In this document: positions 7,361 through 14,228 of the stretch, in pieces
Numbering within the stretch: the stretch's first letter is position 1
Layout of the letters: every line of letters starts with the position of its first letter
Source of the DNA: Candidatus Anoxymicrobium japonicum
GTDB lineage: Bacteria; Actinomycetota; Geothermincolia; Fen-727; Anoxymicrobiaceae
NCBI GenBank assembly: GCA_002843005.1
Contig: PHEX01000008.1
Span: 1 to 37,919, forward strand
Direction: 5' to 3'
DNA length: 37,919 bases
Translations under genes and position numbers: made by a program
The notes under the pieces: model-generated
Database searches by the model: none
What the model saw: the letters and a program-made list of their open reading frames with translations, nothing else
What the model was told of the DNA's origin: nothing

Positions 7361-8401
7361 GTGGACGCCGCGCGCGCGTTGCGGACGCGTCAGGCACTTA
7401 GGGTCGCGTTCGCCTGGAGCGTGCTGGCGCTGGCGGTTGTTCTTGTTGTGGGCGCGGGCCTCGAGCTTGCCGCCAGTGGCAAGATCAACAAGGGCGTGAC
7501 TATTGACGGTGTCCTGGTAGGTGGCATGACCAGGGCCAGGGCGCGCGAGCTGGTCGAACGGAAAGTCAAGCCGTTGAAATCGGACGTCCTGCTGTCTTGT
7601 GAGGGAAAGCGGCACACGATCAACCTCGAAGGAGTCAATTTCCGCCTGGATATAGACGGCATGGTTCGTGAGGCTTTTTACAAAGGGAAGCGCGGCCCCG
7701 CGCTCTTGAGGATCGCCAGGCGGCTCCTTGGCGCGGGTGTGACAGGCGATGTCCCTGTGATGTGTGACTGTGACAGAACCAGGCTCGAGGCCCGCCTTGC
7801 CACGATAGCGCGCGCGATCGATCGGGATTCAAGGAGTGTCAGCATAAGCGTGGCTTCGGGGTCGCCGAAGATCATCTCTTCCCGAAGCGGTATAAAGGTC
7901 AGGATCGACGACACCGTCAGGGCGGTTCGCAAAGCGTTGCCGACAGAGAATCGCCTGGTGGACATCGTGGCCGACACGATAAAGCCCAAGATTGTTGAGG
8001 CTGATGTAGGGAAGATAGTTGTCATCCACCAGAAGCAGTTCGCGCTTTACCTGTACGACCACGAAGAAGAGATAAACAGCTTTAAGATCGCGGTGGGGAT
8101 GCAGGAGTACCCGACCCCCAACGGGCGCTTCCACATAACTTTCAAGGAGAAAAACCCGACCTGGCTTCCCACGTCGGAGTGGGCAAAAGACAAGAAGGGG
8201 ATTCCCCAGCCCCCGGGGCCGGATAACCCGCTGGGCGGCTACTGGATGGATCTGGGAGGAGGCATCGGCATCCACGCGACGCCTTTCCCCAAGTCGCTTG
8301 GCGATCAGGCTTCCCACGGCTGCATAAGGATGGCCCCATCCGACGCCGCGGCGCTTTTTAACGCGGTAAAGGTTGGGACACCGGTTTTCATAATCGACTG
8401 A
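7361..8401 (+). CDS. L,D-transpeptidase with putative peptidoglycan-binding domain
   Basis: Probably makes 3-3 peptidoglycan cross-links, or attaches proteins to peptidoglycan, outside the membrane. There is a short basic N-terminus, a transmembrane anchor at about residues 12-35, a VanW/PGBD4-like domain at roughly 45-205 (starting KGVTIDGVLVGGMTRARA) and a C-terminal YkuD domain. The YkuD domain contains IGIHATPF and SHGCIRM with catalytic Cys321. It has 346 residues from GTG 7361. The SD is weak, and the frame is open further upstream without a standard start codon, so the start is uncertain. It follows the trpA repeat with the same orientation but is unrelated to tryptophan synthesis. Confidence 0.88.
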   Translation: MDAARALRTRQALRVAFAWSVLALAVVLVVGAGLELAASGKINKGVTIDGVLVGGMTRARARELVERKVKPLKSDVLLSCEGKRHTINLEGVNFRLDIDGMVREAFYKGKRGPALLRIARRLLGAGVTGDVPVMCDCDRTRLEARLATIARAIDRDSRSVSISVASGSPKIISSRSGIKVRIDDTVRAVRKALPTENRLVDIVADTIKPKIVEADVGKIVVIHQKQFALYLYDHEEEINSFKIAVGMQEYPTPNGRFHITFKEKNPTWLPTSEWAKDKKGIPQPPGPDNPLGGYWMDLGGGIGIHATPFPKSLGDQASHGCIRMAPSDAAALFNAVKVGTPVFIID

Positions 8402-8414
8402 GCGCAAAAATTCT

Positions 8415-8915
8415 TCAGTTCACTCCCAGGTCAGGGCTGTGTGGGGGAGACAGGCTTCCAAGCCTCGAAGCCAGCGCAACCGCTTCCCGCGGGGTGGAGG
8501 CTGGCGCTATCTCCAGTTTTTCATACTGGCATTTCCCGAGTTCCCAGGTGTCGAGTCCCACCACCGGCTTCCCCATCTTCAGGCCAAAGGCGACCTCGGA
8601 GAGCGTTCCGTACCCGCCGGCGATCGCGATTATCGCGTCCGCGGCAAGAGCGACAAACGCGTTTCTCGCGTGCCCCATGTCAGTAGGTAGAGACACTGTA
8701 AGCCAGCGACTCGCATGAGATCGATCCGGCCCGGGCAATATGCCGATCGCTATGCCGCCGCCGTCATGAGCGCCATGGGACACCGCGTCCATGACACCAC
8801 CAAGGCCGCCGCAGACGAGAACGTGCCCACTTCTTGCGATCTCTATCCCAACCTCGTAGGCGAGCTTTGTAATTTCAGCATCGCACTCAGAACTTCCGCA
8901 AACTGATATGTACAT
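8415..8915 (-). CDS. LOG-like Rossmann-fold protein (TIGR00725-type)
   Basis: Nucleotide-binding Rossmann fold related to the LOG/DprA group: VCGGLGGVMDAVSHGAHDGGG, GHARNAF and GGYGTLSEVAFGLKMGKPVVGL. The usual LOG phosphoribohydrolase motif PGGxGTxxE is here GGYGTLSE, as in the conserved TIGR00725 family whose role is not settled. ATG 8915 has GGAGG five bases upstream and gives 166 residues. The frame extends to 8954, but that extension is translated repeat. The start overlaps the stop of the truncated response regulator (TGATG). Last gene of the minus-strand operon. Confidence 0.8.
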   Translation of the reverse strand: MYISVCGSSECDAEITKLAYEVGIEIARSGHVLVCGGLGGVMDAVSHGAHDGGGIAIGILPGPDRSHASRWLTVSLPTDMGHARNAFVALAADAIIAIAGGYGTLSEVAFGLKMGKPVVGLDTWELGKCQYEKLEIAPASTPREAVALASRLGSLSPPHSPDLGVN

Positions 8916-9394
8916 CAAATCCTCCATGAAGATGAGGCGTCGGTCACTTTCCACTTTTCTATTCGATGTTCTTCGGGCCAGATGACGAGCGGGCCACGCG
9001 CGATGCGATTCGCGCGAGAATCGGTCGTAGCCTTATGTCTTCTCAGCACCGCTCGAATCCTCGCGACCAGCTCGCGCGGGCTGAATGGCTTGGTCATGTA
9101 GTCGTCCGCTCCCAGCCCAAGGCCCTCAAGTTTGTCGTCCTCTTCGAGCTTCGCCGAGAGGATGATGATCGGGGTTCTCGAGGTCTGGCGTACTCGCCTG
9201 CAGAACTCGAAGCCGTCCATGCGGGGCATCAGTATGTCGAGTACTACCAGGTCGGGGCGTTCCTCGCGGAAAAGCTCGAGCGCCGCCTCGCCGTCACTTG
9301 CTTCCAAAACGACGTAACCCTCATTTTCGAGGGTGTTTTTGACCATCTTCACTATCTTCTTCTCGTCATCGACCACGAGTATTTTTTCGTTCAT
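8915..9394 (-). pseudogene. Response regulator, receiver domain only (C-terminus lost at a repeat)
   Basis: OmpR/PhoB-like receiver domain with the acidic pocket D9-D10, phospho-acceptor D53 (LVVLDILMPRMDG), Ser80 and Lys102 (MTKPFSPRE). After the linker, at ARGPLVIWPEEHRIE where a winged-helix DNA-binding domain normally begins, the frame runs into the 25-bp repeat (KWKVTDAS) and stops six codons later. The product has 159 residues instead of about 225-235. The start ATG has GGAGA seven bases upstream. No histidine kinase is adjacent. Either the domain was deleted when the repeat arrived, or the stand-alone receiver keeps a signalling role. I favour a degraded gene, though the receiver itself looks intact. 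Confidence 0.75.
8934..8958 (-). repeat. 25-bp interspersed repeat, copy 2 (in response regulator)
   Basis: Identical over 25 bases to 13810-13834. On the minus strand it is translated as KWKVTDAS at the end of the response regulator. It sits just before the SD of the LOG-like gene. It marks the point where the regulator's DNA-binding domain is lost. Confidence 0.85.
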
Positions 9395-9448
9395 CGACGA
9401 TTCTCCGATCTGCTCGGGGATATCATATATCTTGTGCTTGTGCGTGGG

Positions 9449-10918
9449 TCACAGTTGGCACGTATGCCAGGCGACGCGATCCAGGAGCTTTCGATTCATC
9501 GAAGAGTCCACACAGTACATGAGCGCTTTCTTGCCGTTGAAGATTGAGGAAGGAAACTCAATCCATATCCTTTTCTCAAGAACGTGAGCACGCATTCCGG
9601 CGCCACACGCGAGGCTGTTGTGAGTGTCCCGCAAGCACCGGACTGTTCCACGCGTGAACTCCATATCCACCTGATCCACGCGCGACACACCGAATATGCG
9701 CATGCGGAAAGAATACTTGATTTTATCTGAGATATTGCCCGCTGTTTCGACGCCGGCATATGCCGTGTTTTTGCTTATGCAAAAAGATACTCTGTCAAGG
9801 TCGCCGCTGTTTCCCGGCGACGATCTTACGCGGTCGGATGGCGGATCAATGCAGGTCTTGTACGGCATCACGGGGGCGTCGAACTTCGGTGGCGTGTTCA
9901 CGCGCCTGACATGTCTGACAACGGTTTTTCCCACGAGCTCGTTGGTTCGCACGAAAGACTCGATAAAGCGTTGTTTGACGAGCGCTGGTATCTTGTACAC
10001 GGCAAGCGCCTCTCCCTTGACGCGCTCGTTGTCGCTTGAGAGCCGCAACGATTCCCAATCGCTCATCTGACGGGCGAACGCTGTCGGTGGATCGAGTGGA
10101 TACGACGGTTCGTCTCCGGCGGGAAAAGGAAAATCGCGTTTGTGTACGAGGTATATGTATTTGTTGGCGCGATACCCTGTCTTTGTCAGGACGTACTGCA
10201 TAAACGCGTTAGCGGCCCAGTGATCGTGGTGGTTGTCCTGAGTGTCAGGGAAAACGATCCCGGTGGGCTTGTAATCATTGATGATCGAAGTGAGATTCTT
10301 CACTACATTTTCACCGCAATAGGGCGCGTTTTTCTGGTACGCGAAACTGTAAGGCGCGTGATCGTGCCCGTTGAGCCCACGGTGCAGATTGTCGTAGTCC
10401 CAATTGTAATCCCACAGAGAATTGAGCCCGCCGTCAGGATAAGCGAGGAGCGTGAGGTCACCTTCGGTCAGCCCGAGCCGGGCCAGGGCGTTTTTACTTT
10501 CCCGTATCCGCACCTTCCCAACCAGACGAAAATCGACGGGGGTGACATTGTTTTTCTTTGTGTACGCGCGCACGATCCCGGCGTTCCCGTCGCCACATGT
10601 CATGATGACTACCTTGACCTTTCTGTGTTCCGAGAGAGCCTGCTGGATCAAGCCACCCGTGGCAAGAGTTTCGTCGTCCGGGTGTGGAGCGATCACCAGG
10701 AGTCTTTCTCCGATCGGGGAGAAACGGAGTTGAGAGAGTCCTTTGATTACAGGTGGCGTTTTGATGTTTCCCAGGTTTTGGACAACCACCATGTACAGGG
10801 TGAGCAGGATAATAGCCGTGCCCAGCATCGCCTGGATGATGCTGCCTGGCGGTTTGTTTGCAGAACGATTGAGCATGAATCTCTGTCTCTTATTATTCGT
10901 GTTCGGTTGAGTGTTCAC
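9449..10918 (-). CDS. Membrane-anchored PIG-L (LmbE-like) deacetylase
   Basis: Zinc-dependent N-deacetylase family acting on N-acetyl-sugar compounds. LLVIAPHPDDE (residues 73-83) gives the metal-binding His-Asp-Asp, and NHHDHWAA gives the later His. A transmembrane segment at about 31-47 puts the enzyme on the outer side of the membrane. The C-terminal 150 residues form an extra Cys-containing region that I do not recognise; it may be a beta-rich binding domain. It has 489 residues from GTG 10918; ATG 10876 is an alternative start. It lies 11 bases after the unknown anchored protein in the same operon. The substrate is unknown; cell-wall or surface polysaccharide is plausible. Confidence 0.8.
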   Translation of the reverse strand: MNTQPNTNNKRQRFMLNRSANKPPGSIIQAMLGTAIILLTLYMVVVQNLGNIKTPPVIKGLSQLRFSPIGERLLVIAPHPDDETLATGGLIQQALSEHRKVKVVIMTCGDGNAGIVRAYTKKNNVTPVDFRLVGKVRIRESKNALARLGLTEGDLTLLAYPDGGLNSLWDYNWDYDNLHRGLNGHDHAPYSFAYQKNAPYCGENVVKNLTSIINDYKPTGIVFPDTQDNHHDHWAANAFMQYVLTKTGYRANKYIYLVHKRDFPFPAGDEPSYPLDPPTAFARQMSDWESLRLSSDNERVKGEALAVYKIPALVKQRFIESFVRTNELVGKTVVRHVRRVNTPPKFDAPVMPYKTCIDPPSDRVRSSPGNSGDLDRVSFCISKNTAYAGVETAGNISDKIKYSFRMRIFGVSRVDQVDMEFTRGTVRCLRDTHNSLACGAGMRAHVLEKRIWIEFPSSIFNGKKALMYCVDSSMNRKLLDRVAWHTCQL

Positions 10919-10929
10919 TCGTGATGCGG

Positions 10930-11622
10930 CTACGTTACGGGGAACTTCATTGGTTCTCCGAAAAGGACAAACGGTACGGGGCTCAAATGTCCTCCGGGAA
11001 CTGTCATGTAGCCGACTCCTATATAAAGGTTATCGTTGATCCGGCGCACCTCGTCATGCAGGGTTTTTGTCAAGTCGGTGTTGAAAGCTCCGTAGTCGAG
11101 GTGAAAAGAATCCTTGCCATCTTTTCCTATGGCGGTAGGGCCTGTGTAGATTCTCATCTTTCTTTCATAGAAGACTTTCTGGTCTTGCTTTTCACCTTTC
11201 CTGCTAAAAACGTTGATTCCCCACCCGCTGTTGTTCTCCTCAGCGTTGAAAGCCTTGCCATGCCACCGCGTCCCGATGGTCAACGTGCCCGTTGGAAATA
11301 CGTGATCCGCGAAATATGCCATGGCGCCTCCAAATATCCCACTTCTAAGAATCTTTCCATGACGCTCGCCGTTCAACGACTCGAATGCGGGCGCTTCCGC
11401 GGCGTAGAAAAGTTGCATCATATCCGCGCGGCTCAGCGTTTCGATATTGTCGCACGTTGCTTCCTCCGGATTCTTCTCGAGAATATCTTTCACGTCGCGG
11501 CCGTCCGGGTTTCGTTTTCCCGCCTGAATGATATTGATCGCGCTCAATGTCGTGGCAACGAAAACCAACGCCCCGATGCCCTTCAGCAACTTTTTGAATA
11601 GATTCAGAACTCGCAATCTCAT
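10930..11622 (-). CDS. Unknown N-terminally anchored protein
   Basis: I do not recognise this family. A 230-residue product starts with a basic stretch (MRLRVLNLFKKLLK) followed by one hydrophobic segment (about 15-32), so it is likely anchored with the rest outside. The body contains ESLNGERHGKILRSG, TIGTRWHGKAFN and a conserved-looking DEVRRINDNLYIGVGYMTVPGG, alternating in a way that suggests a beta-barrel or lipocalin-like fold. ATG 11622 overlaps the stop of the zinc-ribbon gene (ATGA). TTG 11616 is another possible start, with GGGAGG six bases upstream. The open frame to 11790 is overlap only. Second gene of the operon. Confidence 0.65.
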   Translation of the reverse strand: MRLRVLNLFKKLLKGIGALVFVATTLSAINIIQAGKRNPDGRDVKDILEKNPEEATCDNIETLSRADMMQLFYAAEAPAFESLNGERHGKILRSGIFGGAMAYFADHVFPTGTLTIGTRWHGKAFNAEENNSGWGINVFSRKGEKQDQKVFYERKMRIYTGPTAIGKDGKDSFHLDYGAFNTDLTKTLHDEVRRINDNLYIGVGYMTVPGGHLSPVPFVLFGEPMKFPVT

Positions 11623-12113
11623 CCTCCCTGTTTTTGTTCGGGCTTTATCGGGGCGTAGTACTCGATCTTGCTGGTCGAGCGCTTTGAGGTGATCATGAGG
11701 ACCGCGCCGGACGCGAACAAACCGGCGCTGCTCAGCGCGATGAGCGCTATCAGCCAGGCGCCGCCGATGAACACGAGCAAGATGCCGCAACCGATCAGGG
11801 TAGCCAGTGATGCCGAGCCTCCCGCCATTGCGATTGTTTTGACACGCTTGTATTTATCCGCGTCCTCGAACACGATGATCGGATGAGGCATGTTCTTTTT
11901 GATGCATTCTTCACACACTGTCTTTCCCGTTTCCTCGAGCACGGGGGCGTCGCACTTTTCGCAGGGGATGAATTTGTCGGGTGGAAAGAGAGTTCCGCTT
12001 CCGGCAATGGGTCGCTGAATCGAGCCGCATTTGTCACAGATTCGCCCGTACGGGCCGAGATTATGCCCACATACGATGCACAATCTGTCCATTACGCGCC
12101 TTACGTGTGTCAT
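11619..12113 (-). CDS. Zinc-ribbon membrane protein
   Basis: The N-terminal half has four CxxC knuckles (CIVCGH, CDKCGS, CEKCDA, CEECIK), which fit two zinc ribbons. The C-terminal half has two transmembrane segments (about residues 100-145) and a short polar tail. Function unknown. The start is ATG 12113 or, with AAGGCG seven bases upstream, ATG 12092 (MDRLCIVCGH). Its end overlaps the next gene (ATGA), so translation is probably coupled. First gene of the five-gene minus-strand operon; the 200-base gap upstream separates it from tRNA-Arg on the other strand. Confidence 0.7.
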   Translation of the reverse strand: MTHVRRVMDRLCIVCGHNLGPYGRICDKCGSIQRPIAGSGTLFPPDKFIPCEKCDAPVLEETGKTVCEECIKKNMPHPIIVFEDADKYKRVKTIAMAGGSASLATLIGCGILLVFIGGAWLIALIALSSAGLFASGAVLMITSKRSTSKIEYYAPIKPEQKQGG

Positions 12114-12312
12114 CTACCCACTCCCGTGTCTTTTCGGGCTATCCCAGGAGACCCGTTTTCAGACTTTGCATTTATCATATCATCACAGTTGCCGCGCGAT
12201 TATCATTCAACAGTCACAAGGTATGTTATATTCGCAATGATGACACACGGGATACCGGCGCAATAAGTTTTTCAGTTAACGTTTTGGTGTCGGAGAGCGC
12301 ATTATTTGATTC

Positions 12313-12389
12313 GCCCCCGTAGCTCAATTGGATAGAGCAGCGGATTTCTACTCCGCAGGTTGCAGGTTCGAGTCCTGCCGGGGGTGCCA
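12313..12389 (+). tRNA. tRNA-Arg (anticodon TCT)
   Basis: Complete cloverleaf: acceptor GCCCCCG / CGGGGGT, anticodon stem GCGGA/TCCGC with loop TTTCTAC (anticodon TCT), T-loop GTTCGAGTC, and encoded CCA at 12387-12389. It reads AGA codons. A 22-base imperfect inverted copy of its 3' part lies 28 bases downstream at 12411-12432. Confidence 0.95.
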
Positions 12390-12410
12390 CTTTACATGGC
12401 AATTACTCTG

Positions 12411-12432
12411 TCCCGGAAGGGCTCGAACCTGC
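12411..12432 (-). other. Inverted fragment of the tRNA-Arg 3' end
   Basis: Read on the minus strand, these 22 bases match tRNA-Arg 12362-12383 at 19 positions, including the GCAGGTTCGAG T-arm. It has no acceptor or anticodon part, so it is not a tRNA. It could be a remnant attachment site or an inverted duplication, and it could pair with the tRNA 3' end in the primary transcript. Confidence 0.55.
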
Positions 12433-12434
12433 CG

Positions 12435-12448
12435 CCATTATGCGTTTT
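12435..12448 (+). repeat. Fragment of the CCCCATTATGC repeat family
   Basis: CCATTATGCGTTTT is identical to 23982-23995 in the palindromic element after ndk. Fourteen identical bases are unlikely by chance, so this is probably a decayed partial copy. Confidence 0.5.
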
Positions 12449-12460
12449 CTATCTACCGAA

Positions 12461-12490
12461 TTGGAAGTGCGCGACTCCAGATGTTATCTT
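12461..12490 (+). promoter_or_regulatory. Possible promoter for tRNA-His
   Basis: TTGGAA (12461-12466), an 18-base spacer and TATCTT (12485-12490). This would start transcription about 50 bases before the tRNA-His gene. Moderate match only. Confidence 0.35.
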
Positions 12491-12546
12491 TATATGTGCT
12501 CGCGGAAGCCACACGCGGGCAACGGCAATCTAAAAGGACGTTCGAG

Positions 12547-12623
12547 GTGGACGTAGCTCAGTTGGTTAGAGCGCCGGGTTGTGGCCCCGGAGGCCGGGGG
12601 TTCAAGTCCCCTCGTTCACCCCA
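12547..12623 (+). tRNA. tRNA-His (anticodon GTG)
   Basis: Acceptor GTGGACG / CGTTCAC, anticodon stem CCGGG/CCCGG with loop TTGTGGC (anticodon GTG), T-loop TTCAAGT, and encoded CCA 12621-12623. The base before position 1 is G (12546), and the discriminator is C (12620). This is the G(-1):C73 pair that is the identity mark of tRNA-His. Confidence 0.95.
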
Positions 12624-12692
12624 TGTCAGAGGTAGTCCAACCCACCGGCCCAACTCACAATGTGGTGGCATGAACCGTACTGGAGAACTGAT

Positions 12693-13802
12693 TTGACAAA
12701 AGAGCGGAAGAATCTGTCCGACACCAGGGCGATGGAGGCGTCACGTAGAATAGCGCGCGAGGCGCGAGAGCGCATCGCGCTCATGGCGGCTCGAATACCC
12801 GGCGCCCGTGCTTTCTTGCGACCTTTCACTGAGCGCCCCAGGCAGGTCGAAAAGTTAGTTGTAATCTCTGACACGCACTTCGGCGACCCGAACGAATTAC
12901 TGGTGCACCCGAAGGCAATCCAGGATATGACAGACGCGATCGCGGAGATGGGCACTGTTGATGAACTCGTATTGCTCGGAGACGTCTTCGACCTGTGGCA
13001 GGCGCCGTTGCACGAGGCGATCGCGCGCGGGCGCGACTGCATGGCGGCTTTGTTCTCACTTGATAATGTCAAGCGCATGGTCTACATGGTCGGGAATCAC
13101 GATCATCACATCTTTCGCATGTGGTACGAAGAGGAAGTTGGAAGGAGGCTGCGGGCCGGTGACCTTGAGCAGCCCGAGCTCGCTATCCCATTGACGTCCG
13201 ACTGCCCGGCGATGGCGCCTTTGAAGCTCGAGGGGACCAAGGTGCCGCTCTACATGACCTATCCGATGTATCAGGTGCAGGTGAAGGACAAGGTTGTTCT
13301 GCTGACCCACGGGCACTTGCTGGGCTTCTTCGAGCGCTCGTTGTGGGGGCCGAAGAAGCATTCGCGGCTCCGCTCGCTGATGCTGAACAAGTCGGACAAA
13401 CTCGATCTCGATGACATGGAGAGGTTCATGTCGCCTTACTACGAGATGACCGCGTTGGGCACATGTGTCCCAGGTGTGGCGGAGGGCAGGTACTGGGTGT
13501 ACCGGATGGTGAGTCGGACATCGAAGATGGTGGGTGTGTCAAGTCACACGAGGACTTCGTTATATCGTGGCAACACAATCGAGGAAAACGCCGTCGAGAT
13601 AGAAGCTCTGCTCAACCACTTCTGCCCTGAAATGCCGGACTACTTCGTGTACGGGCATACTCACAGGTCGGGGCGTCTTGTTCTTCCACTGTCGAACACA
13701 ATCGCTATCAACAGCGGTTGCTGGATCGGCGGGCAAAGTGACCCCGACGCTCGAAACACCATCGTCGATATCTCCGACGAGGCCCGTATCATCAAGGTCT
13801 AA
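12693..13802 (+). CDS. Calcineurin-like metallophosphoesterase
   Basis: Has the full set of two-metal phosphoesterase motifs: SDTHFGD (about residues 59-65), LLGDVFDLW, VGNHDHH, LTHGHLLG and YGHTHRSG, then NSGCWIGG. This resembles the LpxH/YfcE-like calcineurin superfamily; the substrate is unknown. TTG 12693 has GGAG seven bases upstream and gives 369 residues. The open frame begins at ATG 12660 without an SD, so the TTG is preferred. The region between DTHF and the end is longer than in simple phosphodiesterases and includes a Lys/Arg-rich insert (WGPKKHSRLRSLMLNKSDKLD). Seven bases after the stop is copy 3 of the 25-bp repeat. Confidence 0.82.
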   Translation: MTKERKNLSDTRAMEASRRIAREARERIALMAARIPGARAFLRPFTERPRQVEKLVVISDTHFGDPNELLVHPKAIQDMTDAIAEMGTVDELVLLGDVFDLWQAPLHEAIARGRDCMAALFSLDNVKRMVYMVGNHDHHIFRMWYEEEVGRRLRAGDLEQPELAIPLTSDCPAMAPLKLEGTKVPLYMTYPMYQVQVKDKVVLLTHGHLLGFFERSLWGPKKHSRLRSLMLNKSDKLDLDDMERFMSPYYEMTALGTCVPGVAEGRYWVYRMVSRTSKMVGVSSHTRTSLYRGNTIEENAVEIEALLNHFCPEMPDYFVYGHTHRSGRLVLPLSNTIAINSGCWIGGQSDPDARNTIVDISDEARIIKV

Positions 13803-13809
13803 CGGAGGA

Positions 13810-13834
13810 GAGGCGTCGGTCACTTTCCACTTTT
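13810..13834 (-). repeat. 25-bp interspersed repeat, copy 3
   Basis: Identical to 8934-8958. It lies just after the metallophosphoesterase stop, in inverse orientation to that gene. The minus-strand reading again gives KWKVTDAS. Confidence 0.85.
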
Positions 13835-13866
13835 TCCACCTCGCCACTTCCTGGGGCTTCAATAAT

Positions 13867-13893
13867 GCATAATTTGGTTTGACCCCATTATGC
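13867..13893. repeat. Palindromic repeat (GCATAAT...CCCCATTATGC), copy 1
   Basis: Arms GCATAAT (13867-13873) and ATTATGC (13887-13893) enclose TTGGTTTGACCCC. The same core, GGTTTGACCCCATTATGC, recurs at 23973-23990 after ndk. It lies between the converging metallophosphoesterase gene and tRNA-Lys. Confidence 0.75.
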
Positions 13894-13913
13894 CTTAAGG
13901 CTAAACATCTTGC

Positions 13914-13989
13914 TGGTGGGCCGTGCAGGGATCGAACCTGCGACCTTGGGATTAAGAGTCCCCTGCTCTACCGGCTGAGCTAACGGCCC
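13914..13989 (-). tRNA. tRNA-Lys (anticodon CTT)
   Basis: On the minus strand: acceptor GGGCCGT / ACGGCCC, D-arm TAGCTCAGCCGGTAGAGC, anticodon loop CTCTTAA (anticodon CTT) and T-arm GCAGGTTCGATCCCTGC. The discriminator is A, and CCA is encoded (13914-13916). It reads AAG codons. Confidence 0.95.
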
Positions 13990-14030
13990 GTATCGCTTGA
14001 TTGCAAGCGACTACCTACTGAACAAAGCGC

Positions 14031-14059
14031 AGTGTAGCACTGTCCGGCAGGCGTGACAA
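14031..14059 (-). promoter_or_regulatory. Promoter of tRNA-Lys
   Basis: Minus strand: TTGTCA (14054-14059), 17-base spacer, TACACT (14031-14036). Transcription would start about 14024, some 35 bases before the tRNA. A 7-bp hairpin, TCGCTTG/CAAGCGA (13993-14010), lies in the 5' leader. Confidence 0.7.
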
Positions 14060-14114
14060 TTATCTCCGACAAGGGCTCGCACTTGCGGTGCTTGAAGAAA
14101 AAGCCGTCTGAGAA

Positions 14115-14136
14115 ACGCGCATCCGCGCGCTTTTTT
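14115..14136 (+). terminator. Terminator-like hairpin before pfk
   Basis: CGCGC (14116-14120), loop ATCC, GCGCG (14125-14129), then TTTTTT (14131-14136). No plus-strand gene ends nearby. It may block readthrough or belong to an untranslated leader. Short stem, so modest confidence. Confidence 0.4.
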
Positions 14137-14163
14137 GCGGAAACGTCGAAGTTCGCATAGTAT
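14135..14163 (+). promoter_or_regulatory. Possible pfk promoter
   Basis: TTGCGG (14135-14140), 17-base spacer, TAGTAT (14158-14163). It is about 65 bases before the pfk start and is the best candidate in the gap. Confidence 0.4.
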
Positions 14164-14228
14164 CTAACACTGTCGGGGCGAAAACGCCGCGAAAAACAGG
14201 TCACAGGATTCAAGGAGGGAAGGTCAAG

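Noticed and set aside
12328-12696. Open frame spanning tRNA-Arg and tRNA-His
   Set aside because: It is a translation of two clear tRNA genes and their spacer.
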